Origin: Liolophura sinensis
Taxonomy: Eukaryota > Mollusca > Polyplacophora > Chitonida > Chitonidae
NCBI RefSeq assembly: GCF_032854445.1
Contig: NC_088300.1
Coordinates: forward strand, 44,013,682 to 44,077,681
DNA: 64,000 bases
Direction of reading: 5' to 3'
The notes under the pieces were generated by a model, which worked only from the letters and a program-made list of their open reading frames with translations, was not told the DNA's origin and ran no database searches. The translations under genes were made by a program, and so were the position numbers. Shown here piece after piece: positions 24,617 through 36,390 of the stretch (its first letter is position 1; each line of letters opens with the position of its first letter).

Positions 24617-27484
24617 CTGCAGGACATTTACTGGAAGAAAAATACAGGACATTTACTAATAACTCCCACACATTGCATGAAATTGATATTTACTGCTTGA
24701 AAATAGACATCAACTCTATCTCAGCTGAAGTCCTACAGTGACTAAAACAACCTCAGACTGACAATGTATTGCGGACGTATTGTGCAACATTATCAACAGA
24801 TCAAGCAGCTCCACAGCCTCACGTCAAGTCATAGACAAAAGAGTACATCTTTACCAAGAAATCATATCAACTGAAAGCGGAACGGGATGAAAGAAACCAC
24901 GACCCTGGTAGAACAGTTGTATTAAAAGCGCTAAAAACGTAAACTCAAAATAGTTTATACAAACAAACCGATGAACCTAACCACGGAAATTGGACATCTA
25001 ATAATACCTGAGTGAAGAACGATAGCATGACAGTTATCCGTGCAGTTAGCCACTTAAAAATGTAATCAACACTAAATTAAAACTAGTATAAAATTAGAAA
25101 ATGCTTATGTTTAATTTCTAACAAGATATAATTTACAATTACGCACACAATTTGGGATCAAAAACGTGAAAACATGACCATTGTGGGTTTACTCTTGTAT
25201 CGCCAGTGACTGACAGTAGACTGAATTTCATTTAATGACATGGGGGTTTAATGTCCGGGCTGTGATATTAAACAGGGAAGCACACTCTACTGACTTGGAT
25301 CTACTTTGTTCAATACGTAGATTAATCGTAAGTCATGATGAAGTCAAACGTATACTGAATTCTCCATACACATCTAGACGTTTATTAAGATTGAATATAG
25401 CAAAATTACTCCTATAGAATGCACTTTGGCGATTTTAATATTTCGACTTAAACGAGGAGTGCCCGGACTGAAAATCCAATACAATCGCCAATCGATATGT
25501 CAAGTAGGCCTAACCTGGACAAAAGACCAAAACTGTTATAATGGAAATTTAAAAAGCATCTCTCAGATCCTGATGTATTATTCACTTACTTAGTAAATGC
25601 AGTCTCGTATGAGGCATTTAATGTTCAGCAGACCTAGAATGAGACAACCATGAGGCTGGGAACAAGAGTAGGCCTATATATAATAGTTTCATGTACCGGT
25701 ACTAGTAACAGTGACCGCGTAATCCATGCATTCAGAGGGATATTGTAAATTCTTATTGGTTATTTTAAATGTACTTAGAGCAATGTACAGTTACCCAGGC
25801 TATATAACAACGCACGATTATACTGACCGCAGAGATTCAGATTCGTGTGGCTCTGGATCCGCTTCTAGGTTTGCTGCTGTAATATATGTAAAGCTATAGT
25901 TGCAGCAAACAAATTCTACAAATGGTTTTGCAGTTATTACTTCTTTAAAAAAGAGACTAATATGCATACGGTGTTGTCTGAACAGAAAATAATGCGCCTG
26001 TATGTATACGTTTACAAGATTTACAAAATTTATGCTTACTTTCGTTTATAGTCTACTTTTACCTGGAAACCTCACAATTTTTCAGCATTTCGCCATGCAA
26101 GTCCAGTATTGCGAACTCCAAACCCAGGAGAATACTACTCAATGCATTATGCAGGCTTATGAAAGATTTCTGTTTGCTGTGGATTGAGTTTGTGATCGTA
26201 AAATGAACCATGTGTGGAAGTTCTTTAGCACAAAAATGTACGATGGGTCAAGGGAGACAACTCTCCGGCTCGTTAAATACATCTATGGTAAAATTTATTA
26301 CCCTCTTGTATCCTTAAAGCGGTTACAGTCTACAGTTTCCTGTTGACATTTATTATATATCCAGTACAGTCATCTACCGGATTAAACCTGGTATATTTGA
26401 AGTGCATCAGGCTGTATATCATGTAAACTGTAAGTTGTACATGTCTCCTCGTCGCAAACACGATTTAGCAAAACTGAAACATAACAGAGGCACTTGTCAA
26501 TTCTTCCGTCGTTCCTGCACTGGCGCTGGTACCGTATTGTTTAATAGGCGTGATTACATGTACCTCTCATCATATACAAGGCGTGTTTAGGTGTCGTACA
26601 AGTAACAGACGAGATAATTTTATTAACATTTAATCTTAAAGAAAAACAGACGAGCAAATCGCCTAAACAGTTATGACTATGGATGACGATTTCACTCAAA
26701 ACTCAGACCTGGGATTAATGTAGACGTCTCTTAATCCCAGCTCAGACAAAGCCATTTGGTTGTGGCGTAGGCTATGTCTTTCTTTTGCATGTAGTTAGTC
26801 GGAATGGCTAGCTTTTGACTGACTAGAACTAGCTTTTGACATGATGACAAATTAAGTAAACACTGGAGCTAGTTGAAATAAATTTGAGGCCAGTCTATGC
26901 AGTAATTTTTTTTTAGAAATATATATATATATATACACAGCCAAACTAGTACAAAAACATGTAGTGTGTGTTATAAGTAAATGTACACAAGAAAACATTA
27001 TAAATATCATGAAGATCGAAGTATGGTGTTGAAATTAGGGAGTGAATAACATCCACTTAGTTTCAGTGAAATCCAGCAGATGCAAAGATTTGGGCTTTGT
27101 TTCATTTTTAAGATTATGGGCATATACTCGTACTCTAATTGTTCAAATTTTTAAGAGATATTCGCAGTGTGGATGGCAAAAAATTATACTTTTGTCTCAG
27201 TTTTTGTAGGAAAGTAAAGATATGTTGTTCGTTAGAGGTAAATGTACTGACCATGTGAGAAAAGAGAAACTATGTATTAATTTTACATGTATATTGACTC
27301 AAAGGAGCAGACAAAATGTCACAAATGATTAGAAGATTACAGTACTGCTGGCTGCAATTTAAAATATCTGTAAGCCTACACGATAAAGTTTTTAAAAGAA
27401 GTTATCATGTACTACATGGAGTTATTGTGCCTGAGTCTTCATTCTGTGCACCTTGGTATTTGACAGATCAGGTGAGTGACCATC
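24617..27484. promoter_or_regulatory. Head-to-head UVSSA / BORCS7 intergenic region
   Basis: The start codons of the two genes lie 2.9 kb apart on opposite strands, so both promoters and any 5' UTR exons should fall here. A possible UVSSA 5' UTR donor lies near 25009 (CAG followed by GTATTA on minus). No TATA box or CpG-rich island stands out; (TA)n occurs near 26922-26938. Confidence 0.5.
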
Positions 27485-28773
27485 ATGCCACACAGAAACT
27501 GGAACCAGGAGACAAAAAACAGACTTAATGAAAAAGTTGATGCTGCCGTGACTGACCTTGGCAGCCTGGCGCGCCAAGTTGTACGAGGGTCAAGGTCGAG
27601 TGAGGTCAGTACATGGGAATGCATGAGCAAGGTCACTAAAATAAGTACTGTTTACTGGTGAAAGTGGTTGGAAAACTGATAGAATATGGAAGGAACAACC
27701 GAGGATAAAAAACAAAAGAAAGGAAGGAAAATAGCTTTGTTTACACGTGTATATATAGGAGCAGTGTTTTAGTGCTTATACTAGCAATAGTTAGTGGGAC
27801 TTTTCCTTCTGTTGAGTAGGTATGCTGCTATATTTTGGATGTGGAAATCAGAGTTCAAATCCCAGTGTGAACCATATAGCAAATTCTTCAGTGATTTTCT
27901 TTGTCTATGGAAGGATTAGTAGCATTTAGCAGTGACGTGCTTATCTTTTGTACATACATATCTGTAATTGCCATTTGTAGGAAGTGCTGAAAACTTTTAC
28001 ATGCTTTATGTGTGTTTCCATTGATGTCTGGAACAATTTGTCAATCAGAGTTACTTTTGTTTTTCAGCTTTTAGCTCAAGCTGCCAAAAACTTTGCATCA
28101 CAAGAAAGTGCTGTTCAGAACTCCCTCCAGGTAACATATTTTGCATTCTTCAATTGATGGAGAAAACTGCTCTTTCTGCCTCCTTCCCCCAAATTCTATG
28201 ATCACTTGTTCACAGCTGTTAATTGTTACTAAAACATCTTTTTGAATACTGAACTATTTATCAACTCATATGGTACTTCAACCTCAAAAAAATTAATGGA
28301 TTTATGTGATTCTTAGTGATTGATTTTGACAGGCATTGAGGAAGATGGGCTTGATCACATCACACCTGCAGTTCCAGTAAGTTTTATTTTGATGACCGTT
28401 CAAGTGATCACTTTTTTTCCAGTTCATGGTGATTCCTACTGAACCCCAAAATTCTAGAAAGATAAGGACAAATTTTGTTGATACGCTTTCCAAGACTTGG
28501 CCTCACATTGCGTTATGTTTGAAATGGACTAATAAATGGTATGAAATAATATCCACGTAAAAATTTCTACTTAAACTGAATAGGCCTTGAGAGTGCTGGA
28601 AAACATAGATATTGGATCTTAGAAAGAATGTTGCTCAACTTACTTTCACCAGTAAACAGTACTTATTTTTGTGACCTTGTTCATACATTCCCATGAAAAA
28701 TGAATTCATTCATGGATGGAAAAGGGCTTCATATTTAAAAAAGATTGATTCTAAAGCTAACATTATGCTATAT

Positions 28774-28828
<55 letters not shown>

Positions 28829-29900
28829 CATTATGTAAAAGTTTATTAATTTGCTATTCATTTAACTGTTGTTTAACACAATACGTGTAATATTATGGAA
28901 GTATTTTCTCATCTGAACAAGTGTAAAGTTTGCAGGTAATTTTGACTGATTTTTTTTCTTTAACACCGGATTCAAGAATTTTTACCTTATGCAGTGAAGG
29001 TGTGGTTATGGCTGGAGGAAACTGAACTGTCTGGGCAGCCGATTTTAAACACTATCTCTGTCCCAGCTGTGTCCATGCAAAATGGGCTGTAACCAATTTG
29101 TCAGTGATAGTAGTGATGAAAATCAACAAAAAATAGTTTGATTTTCTCTGCAGAATTGTCTGGTTTTGTCCAATATCAAATCTTGACATTAGTATTTGAA
29201 ATAAAAACTAAACTTAGTACTGATAAAAATGTTTGAAATGTGCACCCAAATAATCTTACCATGTTTTGTTCTTTTCTGTTATTCGTTTCAAAGAGAGGAA
29301 GCAATTGAAAGAAGGTAAGCCTGTTAAAAGTTCCAAAAGTATTTCATGATTCTTTGTGTATACAATACAACATATCTTTTTATTTCTCCAGTAAAGTTGG
29401 TTTGTACATTGTATAATCTTTCACTGAAAATAAGGTCATTATCAAGACATCATACCCTTGTATTGGCCCAAATAGCTCAGTAGGTAAAGCATCTGGTACA
29501 TCCAGGGTCAATTCTGGGTCGGGTCACAGAGGAAGTTGTAATTTCCTCTCTTGGCATTCAGCATTATGGGAATTGTTCAATATTGCACACTGGTTGACCC
29601 ATATTAGTATAATGGCTCGGGTGGTGCGGCTTGCTTGCCTTCGGTAAGTCGTCTCAGTGAAGCAGTACTAGATAAAAGAGTGGAAATCCGTCCTGCAACA
29701 AGGAGGCACATTACATGCACTCTAAGGACTCCTGGGTCGTCATATGAAAAATTAAGTACAACAAGCGCTTACTCACATCCTTGTTACAACTCAGTATACA
29801 CTTAATTATTAGATATTTGTCTGCAGTGACTTTCTGGTTTTCTTTCAGTATGGATACCCTGGACAACATTCAAGATCAGCTGAAGACAATACTGCGATGA
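27485..29900 (+). CDS. BORCS7: BORC complex subunit 7
   Basis: Five exons: 27485-27604, 28068-28130, 28333-28376, 29294-29314 (21 bp) and 29849-29900 (stop TGA). Phases 0, 0, 2, 2 all agree; the product is 99 aa (human 105). The protein aligns end to end with BORCS7: RLNEKVDAAVTDL, the hallmark VVRGSRSSELLAQAAKNF (human VLKGSRSSELLGQAARNM), LRKMGLITSHLQFQEEAI (human LRKMAIITTHLQYQQEAI) and LDNIQDQLKTIL. It is an all-helical, coiled-coil-forming subunit of the eight-subunit BORC complex on the lysosome surface. BORC recruits ARL8 and so links lysosomes to kinesins for outward movement. The 21-bp microexon would be missed by most gene finders. The first residues differ from vertebrates and the start ATG is inferred; no earlier in-frame ATG is needed. 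Confidence 0.95.
28772..28828. repeat. (CA)n(TA)n microsatellite
   Basis: Compound dinucleotide repeat inside BORCS7 intron 3. Confidence 0.95.
28960..29055 (-). repeat. SINE family B, degraded fragment
   Basis: Weak reversed match ('ttcaagaatttttacc', 'ggctggaggaaac') in BORCS7 intron 3. It is old. Confidence 0.5.
29465..29777 (+). repeat. SINE family A, near-complete
   Basis: Begins with the tRNA-like head ('ggcccaaatagctcagtagg', B-box-like 'ggtcaattctggg'), then 'gttgtaatttcctc', the core with 'gtataatggctcggg', and ends 'cgcttactcac'. It occupies much of the last intron of BORCS7. Confidence 0.9.
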
Positions 29901-30217
29901 ACAGTTTTCTCAGGGGAAATAACTCCTCTTCACACTGTTGACATGTTGCCATGGTGGAGACTACCGGTGGTGTATTTTGCACGTCAATGTATGGTACATT
30001 CCTGTGGACAGCCAGAGCTGACCAGTGGAGGTGTATAACTCCATGGCAGTTAAGCTGTGCGTGTGTGTTTATGTAAACATGACTAAGTGGGCGGGGTGCA
30101 AGTTCTGTTATGTGCTTAAGAAAAACACACAGTATGTCCATAGTTGTAGACAAGTCTGATATATCTGCTCACTGTGATTTAACATGTCGTTTTCCATCAT
30201 CCCCATATGTGGTACTC

Positions 30218-30941
30218 CAACAGGCCTGTTCTGAATTACCTCCCTTGTTACATGTCAACAACTATGACGTAAAGCAAGATTAGTTTTTTAGGCCTAAAAG
30301 TACGAGAAGTGGGACCTCATCTATTAAAGATAAGTATGTTTATGTAATGTCATGACAGTGACAGGCTACAGAACATAAGAAAAGACAATATCAGGTGTTG
30401 AGAATCACAGGAATGTCCAGAGATATTACTAGGCCTGTTCTGAATTATCTCCCTTTTTACATGACGGCGACTATGACGTAACGTGAGATTAATGTTTGAG
30501 GCATGAAACTGCGAGAAGTGGGACCTGGCCTGTCAAAACATGCAATGTGTTGGTGATATCATGACAGTATCAAAGCTATTCTAGGCAACAGCATGTAACA
30601 ACATATATTGTAAGACTAAGAGTCATAGAAATGTCAATGTATGTTTAATTGCAATGTATGTTTTTTCAACTTAAGTGTATATATTTTGACCAGAATTTTT
30701 AAATTATCTCCAGTTGTATTTAAAAAAAACATAATGTTTATCTAGGGCTCTCTGAATAAATTTACACAATTAAAATCTGTCTTAAAATTAGGTCTTCAAC
30801 TAGCTTATGTCGCTTTAATTTGGAAATTTGGCAGTGTAAACATTTTCTCGGAGGTCCCACATCACCACAGTTTTCTCCTCCAAACACACCTTTTCAGCGG
30901 GAGAGTGACCTCAAGGGAGGTAATTCGGTGTGGCCCTGTTG
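30218..30941. mobile_element. Inverted-repeat element downstream of BORCS7
   Basis: The left end CAACAGG...GAATTACCTCCCTTG is matched in inverse at the right (CAAGGGAGGTAATTC...CCTGTTG), giving ends of about 30 bp with one diverged patch. The left 100 bp are repeated inside at about 30430-30530 ('cctgttctgaattatctccc', 'gagaagtgggacct'). It has no coding capacity and lies in the 3' flank or 3' UTR of BORCS7. Confidence 0.65.
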
Positions 30942-31016
30942 AAGTTGATGTTTTTCTACCTTGGTAGAATATACACATTTAATGAAGTTTGCTGAAGCCG
31001 TCTGCTGTATAAATAA

Positions 31017-31252
31017 GGGCCAGGATATTTAAACTACCTCTGAATGGATTGAAAAAAAAAAACATAACATTTATCCAGGGCTTTCCGAATCACTTTGCAA
31101 AATTAAAATGTGTCTTAAAGGTAGGTCTTCAACTAGCTTATGATGCTATCACTTCAAAACTTGCCATTTGCCACTTTCTGAGGTCACACCTAACCACAAC
31201 TTGCTCCTAGAAAAGCACCTTTTAAACAGGACAGTGACATCAAGGGAGGTTT
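31017..31252 (+). repeat. Second copy of the 30.7-30.9 kb segment
   Basis: Matches 30700-30920 in order ('ttaaaatgtgtcttaaag', 'aggtcttcaactagctta', 'gacatcaagggaggt') with roughly 80 percent identity by eye. It is probably a partial second copy of the neighbouring inverted-repeat element. Confidence 0.7.
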
Positions 31253-33354
31253 GTGCGAGGCTTTGATCGGCAATAACTGTTCCGTAGTGGTTATTGGGCT
31301 GCTCAGGTGGTTGTGGTTGTAGGAAATCACTTGTCCTCCTCCAAGATCACACACAGATAGACCTTTCCACAGTCAATCAAGAACACCAAATTGGCCAATT
31401 ATATGTTGCAGAGTTCAGAATTGTCTTAACACAAATCAGTTAATCAAATGCAACATATGCCAAGGCAGAAGCTGTATAATTAAGTGTGATATTTTCTTAT
31501 TGTCATTATTGTCAGCTTGTGTATAGTGTATATGTAGTAGAAAACCCTTGTGCAACTACAGAGAATAATGTTGAATTCTGATCAATACTGATGTTCCTGT
31601 TTTGTCCATAAATGTCATAATATTTGCTTGCTTAATTTATGCCTGTGAAACTTCAACAAAGCTAGAAACAGGGAAGACAATATTTTCGCTTTATTTATAG
31701 GATGCAATCATATGATACCACATCAGCTCTGGACGTAGTTTACAAATTACTTGTGGTGTTATGACGTTAGTACATCTGATGTTGATAAAACATTTGACAT
31801 TTATTCTTGCTTGCTCACTGTATAAATAGCTTATGCTGAGGGATTAAGATGTGGTAAACATAGACAAGGCTCACCTGTGAAAACAGTCCTGTTGTACATG
31901 TGTTCACATTGTTTTGATCTTCCACTGTTCAACATTTGTGTGATGTGATGGACATGCATTCATATATAAGGCTAGACTTCAGAGATACACATGTAATTGA
32001 GCATACATGTAGCAATGTGCCTTTATACACGTCATTGCATAGCTTGATTAAAGATGCTTATTTGGAAATTTATGGTTTTGTCTATTTGTAGTGCACTAAT
32101 TTTTCCACCTTTTAACATGTTTGTATGGTGTTTATTTAAGCATATTTTGAGGGTCTCAGTAGACTAATAAAATTATACTTTTTGTCAAGCCCTGAAACTG
32201 GCCAACCCAACCAGTGTAGTTTTATCTTCAAAAGAAAAAGGTGTATAAATTGCACTGAAAGTTGCTCTTTAAGTTTCGTATGCCACAAAGTTGACGAAAT
32301 AACGCAATGTCGATTTTATAATGTCCGACTCCTGAGTATATATAGCGGTAATTGCACAGGTGCATAGGTCTACTGTTTGTGTGGTATGGGTTGAATGATT
32401 TTTCCTTTATGTTTTTTTTTAAATATTTTTTCCTTCCCTGTTCAGGCAGTGTGTTACCTGTGGTGTCAAAACTTAAGAATTCCGTTTCATGTCTCAACTG
32501 GTGTCTGCAACAGGACAACCTAGTTAATTAGTACTAGCATAATAACTACCCGGAGTTATATGGTAACTGAAGCTGTTATTGTTCCCCCACTCCTTATTAC
32601 TGCATGTGGGGGGCCATGGTTACAATAATCAGCAACACTCATTTGACCCTTTGCACACTGGATGAATGGTCACTGAAGGCCACTTGTCTTTCACTAATAT
32701 TGAAATATTTTCACTAACTTGCCAAAGGCCTGGGATCACTTTCACAAGACTTTGTAAGCCAATTTATTGTCCTGTAAGCTATACAACATTTTTTACGTAA
32801 AAAGTCACAAGAAATTTGACTTGCAATGTTTCGCTAAAGTGACCTTAGTGGTTTCCTCGGTTTGTTAGAACATCAAACCCTGTTGCGTCAGAATGATATG
32901 TCTGGGTGTGTTTCTCAACACCTAACTTTATTTTCTCTGGCCATCTCCAGTGTGGTGTCTGCAACATGACATTGTACTTGAAGAGTATCACAATGGTGAC
33001 TATTATAGATGATATTTGTCAGTCTGAGTTTTATGGCCTTGCTAATGACGTCTTTTCACCCACCGTTATTCGGCTTGAGTCAGATTAATGTCTGCAGTCT
33101 TGAACAAGACATTCTAAATCATGAAATTGTGGAGCAGATGGGTTCCTATCAAGTCAAACTGGGTAACTGATGTAGTTGGATCACGTCTCTCCATAGACTG
33201 CAAACGCCGTTATTTAGGCATAGCTTTCTAGGTATTGTAGCTGAACAAAATGAATTAATATAACCTTTGCAGTTATACACTTACGTATTTATGATCGTAA
33301 TCACATGCTAAAGTATTTGCCTACATGCCTGCACCAATATGTAAAATAGACATA
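31253..33354. other. Non-coding between BORCS7 and SLC17
   Basis: AT-rich sequence without supported exons. A partly self-complementary segment, 'gggatcactttcac' to 'ctaaagtgacc', lies at about 32728-32852. It resembles another at 46258-46398 in the SLC17 3' UTR. Confidence 0.5.
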
Positions 33355-33686
33355 TTCTGTAAGACGGATCGGAAGCTAGAGACCACGTGATCTGCTTAGT
33401 AACAAACGGCGTGGGTGGAGAAAACGGTCCTCGCAAAGTTATTGCACAGGAAAATGCCTGTTTTTGAATCGCTGTCAGCCATCTTGTATCCGTTGGATTT
33501 GTAGAATTTTCCGCTTTCCAGATAGTCTGAGTATTTAAGCAAAGCTTTCGTGACGTTATTTTGTTGGGCCTAGTTGTAGGCCTTACTGGTCGCTAGGGAA
33601 GTGGCAAAAAGTGACCTTTTTCCTATTTTGTTTTAGACACGAAAGAGTGGTCACGTGACTCCCAACATCCGACCCGTCTTACAGAA
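33355..33686. mobile_element. 332-bp inverted-repeat DNA element with TA duplication
   Basis: The first about 37 bp (TTCTGTAAGACGGATCGGA... to CACGTGA) pair with the last 37 bp (TCACGTGA... to CGTCTTACAGAA). Flanking TA on each side fits a 2-bp target duplication, as in Tc1/mariner-like elements. It has no coding sequence and both termini are well preserved, which suggests a fairly recent non-autonomous element. Confidence 0.85.
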
Positions 33687-36390
33687 TATCTGCATTCATG
33701 GAAAATATTTATCATTTTTGCAATTATATTTAAAGTAAACGCAAAGTCTGCCGCTATGTAGGCATAGTATGTAAGACACAGTTATCACAGAAAAATATGT
33801 AAAAAATTCTATACAGTTATGAAAGCCGAGAAGATGAAGTTCAGCATTGGGAATATGGCACTGACGGACAGTTCACTCCGACTAGCCATGTTGTAGAAGC
33901 CCTTATGAACTTCGCCAATCGATCACAAGCCCTGAAACCGTCACGTGATAATTGGCTGTCGCGTCAAAAAACCTGTCAGCTCTTGATTGTCAGTGTGGTT
34001 TCTTGTAGTGGATAGACAGATAGCAATAAATTGGATTTAAGTGTAAATTAGTTTAAGTGTTAAACTGATGCATTTTGAACCACACGCGTACAATGCGTAT
34101 GTGTTGAACAGGAGGCAGCAGTAACTTGTCTGGGTGGGCTGGCAAGAAAACCGCCTCCGGAGCATCACTGCTTGAAGAAAAATATTATGACTTTGCATTA
34201 ATTTCCATAGTAAAGTCAGATATACTACTAAAATATCATCCCAAAATCTGAATGACGGGTTAGTTATCAATGAGAATGGCCTGCTGTTTCGGTAAATTCC
34301 TTCATGGGGGTAGAATAGATTCCCTGAAGTCGATACAGCCAGCGAGGCCAAATGCTTACACCCACGCAGGACGAAGACGAGCAGGACTGCTAAAACACGA
34401 CGCTGTCATGTATCGATGAACATCTCCCTGGCCGCGTGCCAAATTAAAAGAAACTGCGGCCCTTTGAACACGGACCAGAGCTGATAGTCGTTGGTTGGGT
34501 ATCAGTCATTTTTGTTTGTATTTTCTCATTGTCACATTATTTAATACCGATTTTACGAGAGAGCCACTAGGTTTTGTGACGTTACGCTAGGTAGCTATAA
34601 CATGACAAAATGGCGTCACCAAATGAGTGGCTAGGTACAGACGATTGTTTGCTATTTATTCTGTTGATAAGCGGTGTAGAATTGAAAAAAAAATTTTTAG
34701 AACATTTCTGGAATACTACTTTAGTAATTAACTCAGCTTTAGTGGCTGACTTTATGTTCACTTTAATAACTTTAAACTATTAATTGAAATACAATATTAA
34801 AGTAGTCTATGTGAAATAATATTAATTGTAGCATTTTATAAACCTACTATGTAGGCCTACATATACAGTACCTGGCTTAACAAGTTAATACAGGGATTGG
34901 CCCCAACATACTGAATCTGTCGTCAACAGATAACTGACCAACCAGTTATTTAGTCGGCCGAACACTTTTATTGCATGTCAAACGTTGGCAACTTTTATTA
35001 TATAGGGACAAGCTTTTTTTTTTTTTCAAACTAGAGATGTCCATTTTATGGTTTAGTGAACGATGGCTAAAAGTTTAAACATATATGGGTCGTACATGTA
35101 ACTTAAGCATACATCGAGTTGCCGGTCAAATAAATGTACACTGTTAGGTTCAGAAGTCCAAATATCTGCACTGTTTCGGTTTGTGTGCGAACTGCAACCC
35201 CTTTTACAGTAGCAGAATATTTTTTAATACGTCAAAGCCGCTATCTATGTTACACAGTTAAAAAACCGTGATGCAACCATACACCACAAAGGCTGCTGGC
35301 ATATAGGCCGACTGACATCTGGAGTCCGAAGAGGGTCTAGAACATTCATTGAGCTTCAAACGGGTGTTTTTCTTTGATTTTTTTTTCACGGACGAAAGTT
35401 AACGAAATAGACAGTAAACCGTTATTAAACAGAAAAATAAAATAACTCCGTCGTTACTATGTTCCTGTATGGGGTTAGCGTATAGACTAGTGTCTGCCAA
35501 CACTGACGTGGCACCCACATCATGACCCTCAAATAAGATGCACTTTCACCGCTAGAGGCCGCCTCTATAGATCGATCGCCAAAAACCAACAATTGTGGGT
35601 CTGAATAAATACGTGATTTTGGTGTCCACGTGTAGTGTTTTGGGAACAAGAAGAATGCTCGGCTGAAATGACAGAGTGGGTGTCACCTGGGTTGCATTTG
35701 GTGGCTGCAGATAGCTTGTTTGGGTAAGAATGGCTTGTTTTGCTTCCAGTGACAAGGATATGTGTGTTTTCAATGTTGTCACCAACTGAGTCATCCTATC
35801 GTTTGGCCTTAATAGGTTCACGAAGTGCAAAAAATCGCCTCGCCAGAGCTTTCAGTCTTTCTGACGGAAAGACCATGTTGTTGTTGTATCACCACATGTC
35901 TAAACGGTGCATTCGTGCTTGTGCTCAGTCAACGTTTAAGTGCAGGTGTACCTAACTCAGTATGATAACTGACGCACTGTGTAATGCCATGTATAATACA
36001 TGTATTTCGCCTTTGGCAGCCGTAATATACCATACGGCTTTGTATCACTATATAAGCAAAAATCATTGATTATATATTCAGTGGCTGGGGATAGAAGTAG
36101 TTCAATTAAACTAAAAGTAGGTAAAAATCAGCAGTTGTTGGAAATAGACCACAACGTTCAATTCAATTGAATGTGGGATAGAAGATGAGATGATTGCTTA
36201 TATGTGTGTTCCGTTGCAGCGTCAGAGATATAAGATGAACCTGAGAAGTTCCTGCCACAGTTGATAAATTTGATTACCGGTATGAACTTGTATATTTAAA
36301 ATGAAAATCTGTGGTAACGATATAAGGAAAGTGCAACATATTTAACAAAACATTATTTTTTGTTTTCACATCATATATAAATATTTGTAG
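33687..36390. promoter_or_regulatory. SLC17 upstream region
   Basis: The acceptor at 36390 shows that the SLC17 start codon lies in a second or later exon, so the promoter and at least one 5' UTR exon should be somewhere here. I cannot place them. A minus-strand open frame at about 35552-35830 shows no known domain. Confidence 0.4.

Noticed and set aside
26690-26755. Short palindrome 'ctgggattaa...ttaatccca'
   Set aside because: Only 10 bp arms; too small to call an element or a regulatory site.
28693-28890. Open frame with His-Thr and Ile-Tyr repeats
   Set aside because: Translation of the (CA)n(TA)n microsatellite in a BORCS7 intron.
35425-35830. Minus-strand frames of 74 and 92 codons upstream of SLC17
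   Set aside because: No recognisable domain, no splice context; they may be chance.
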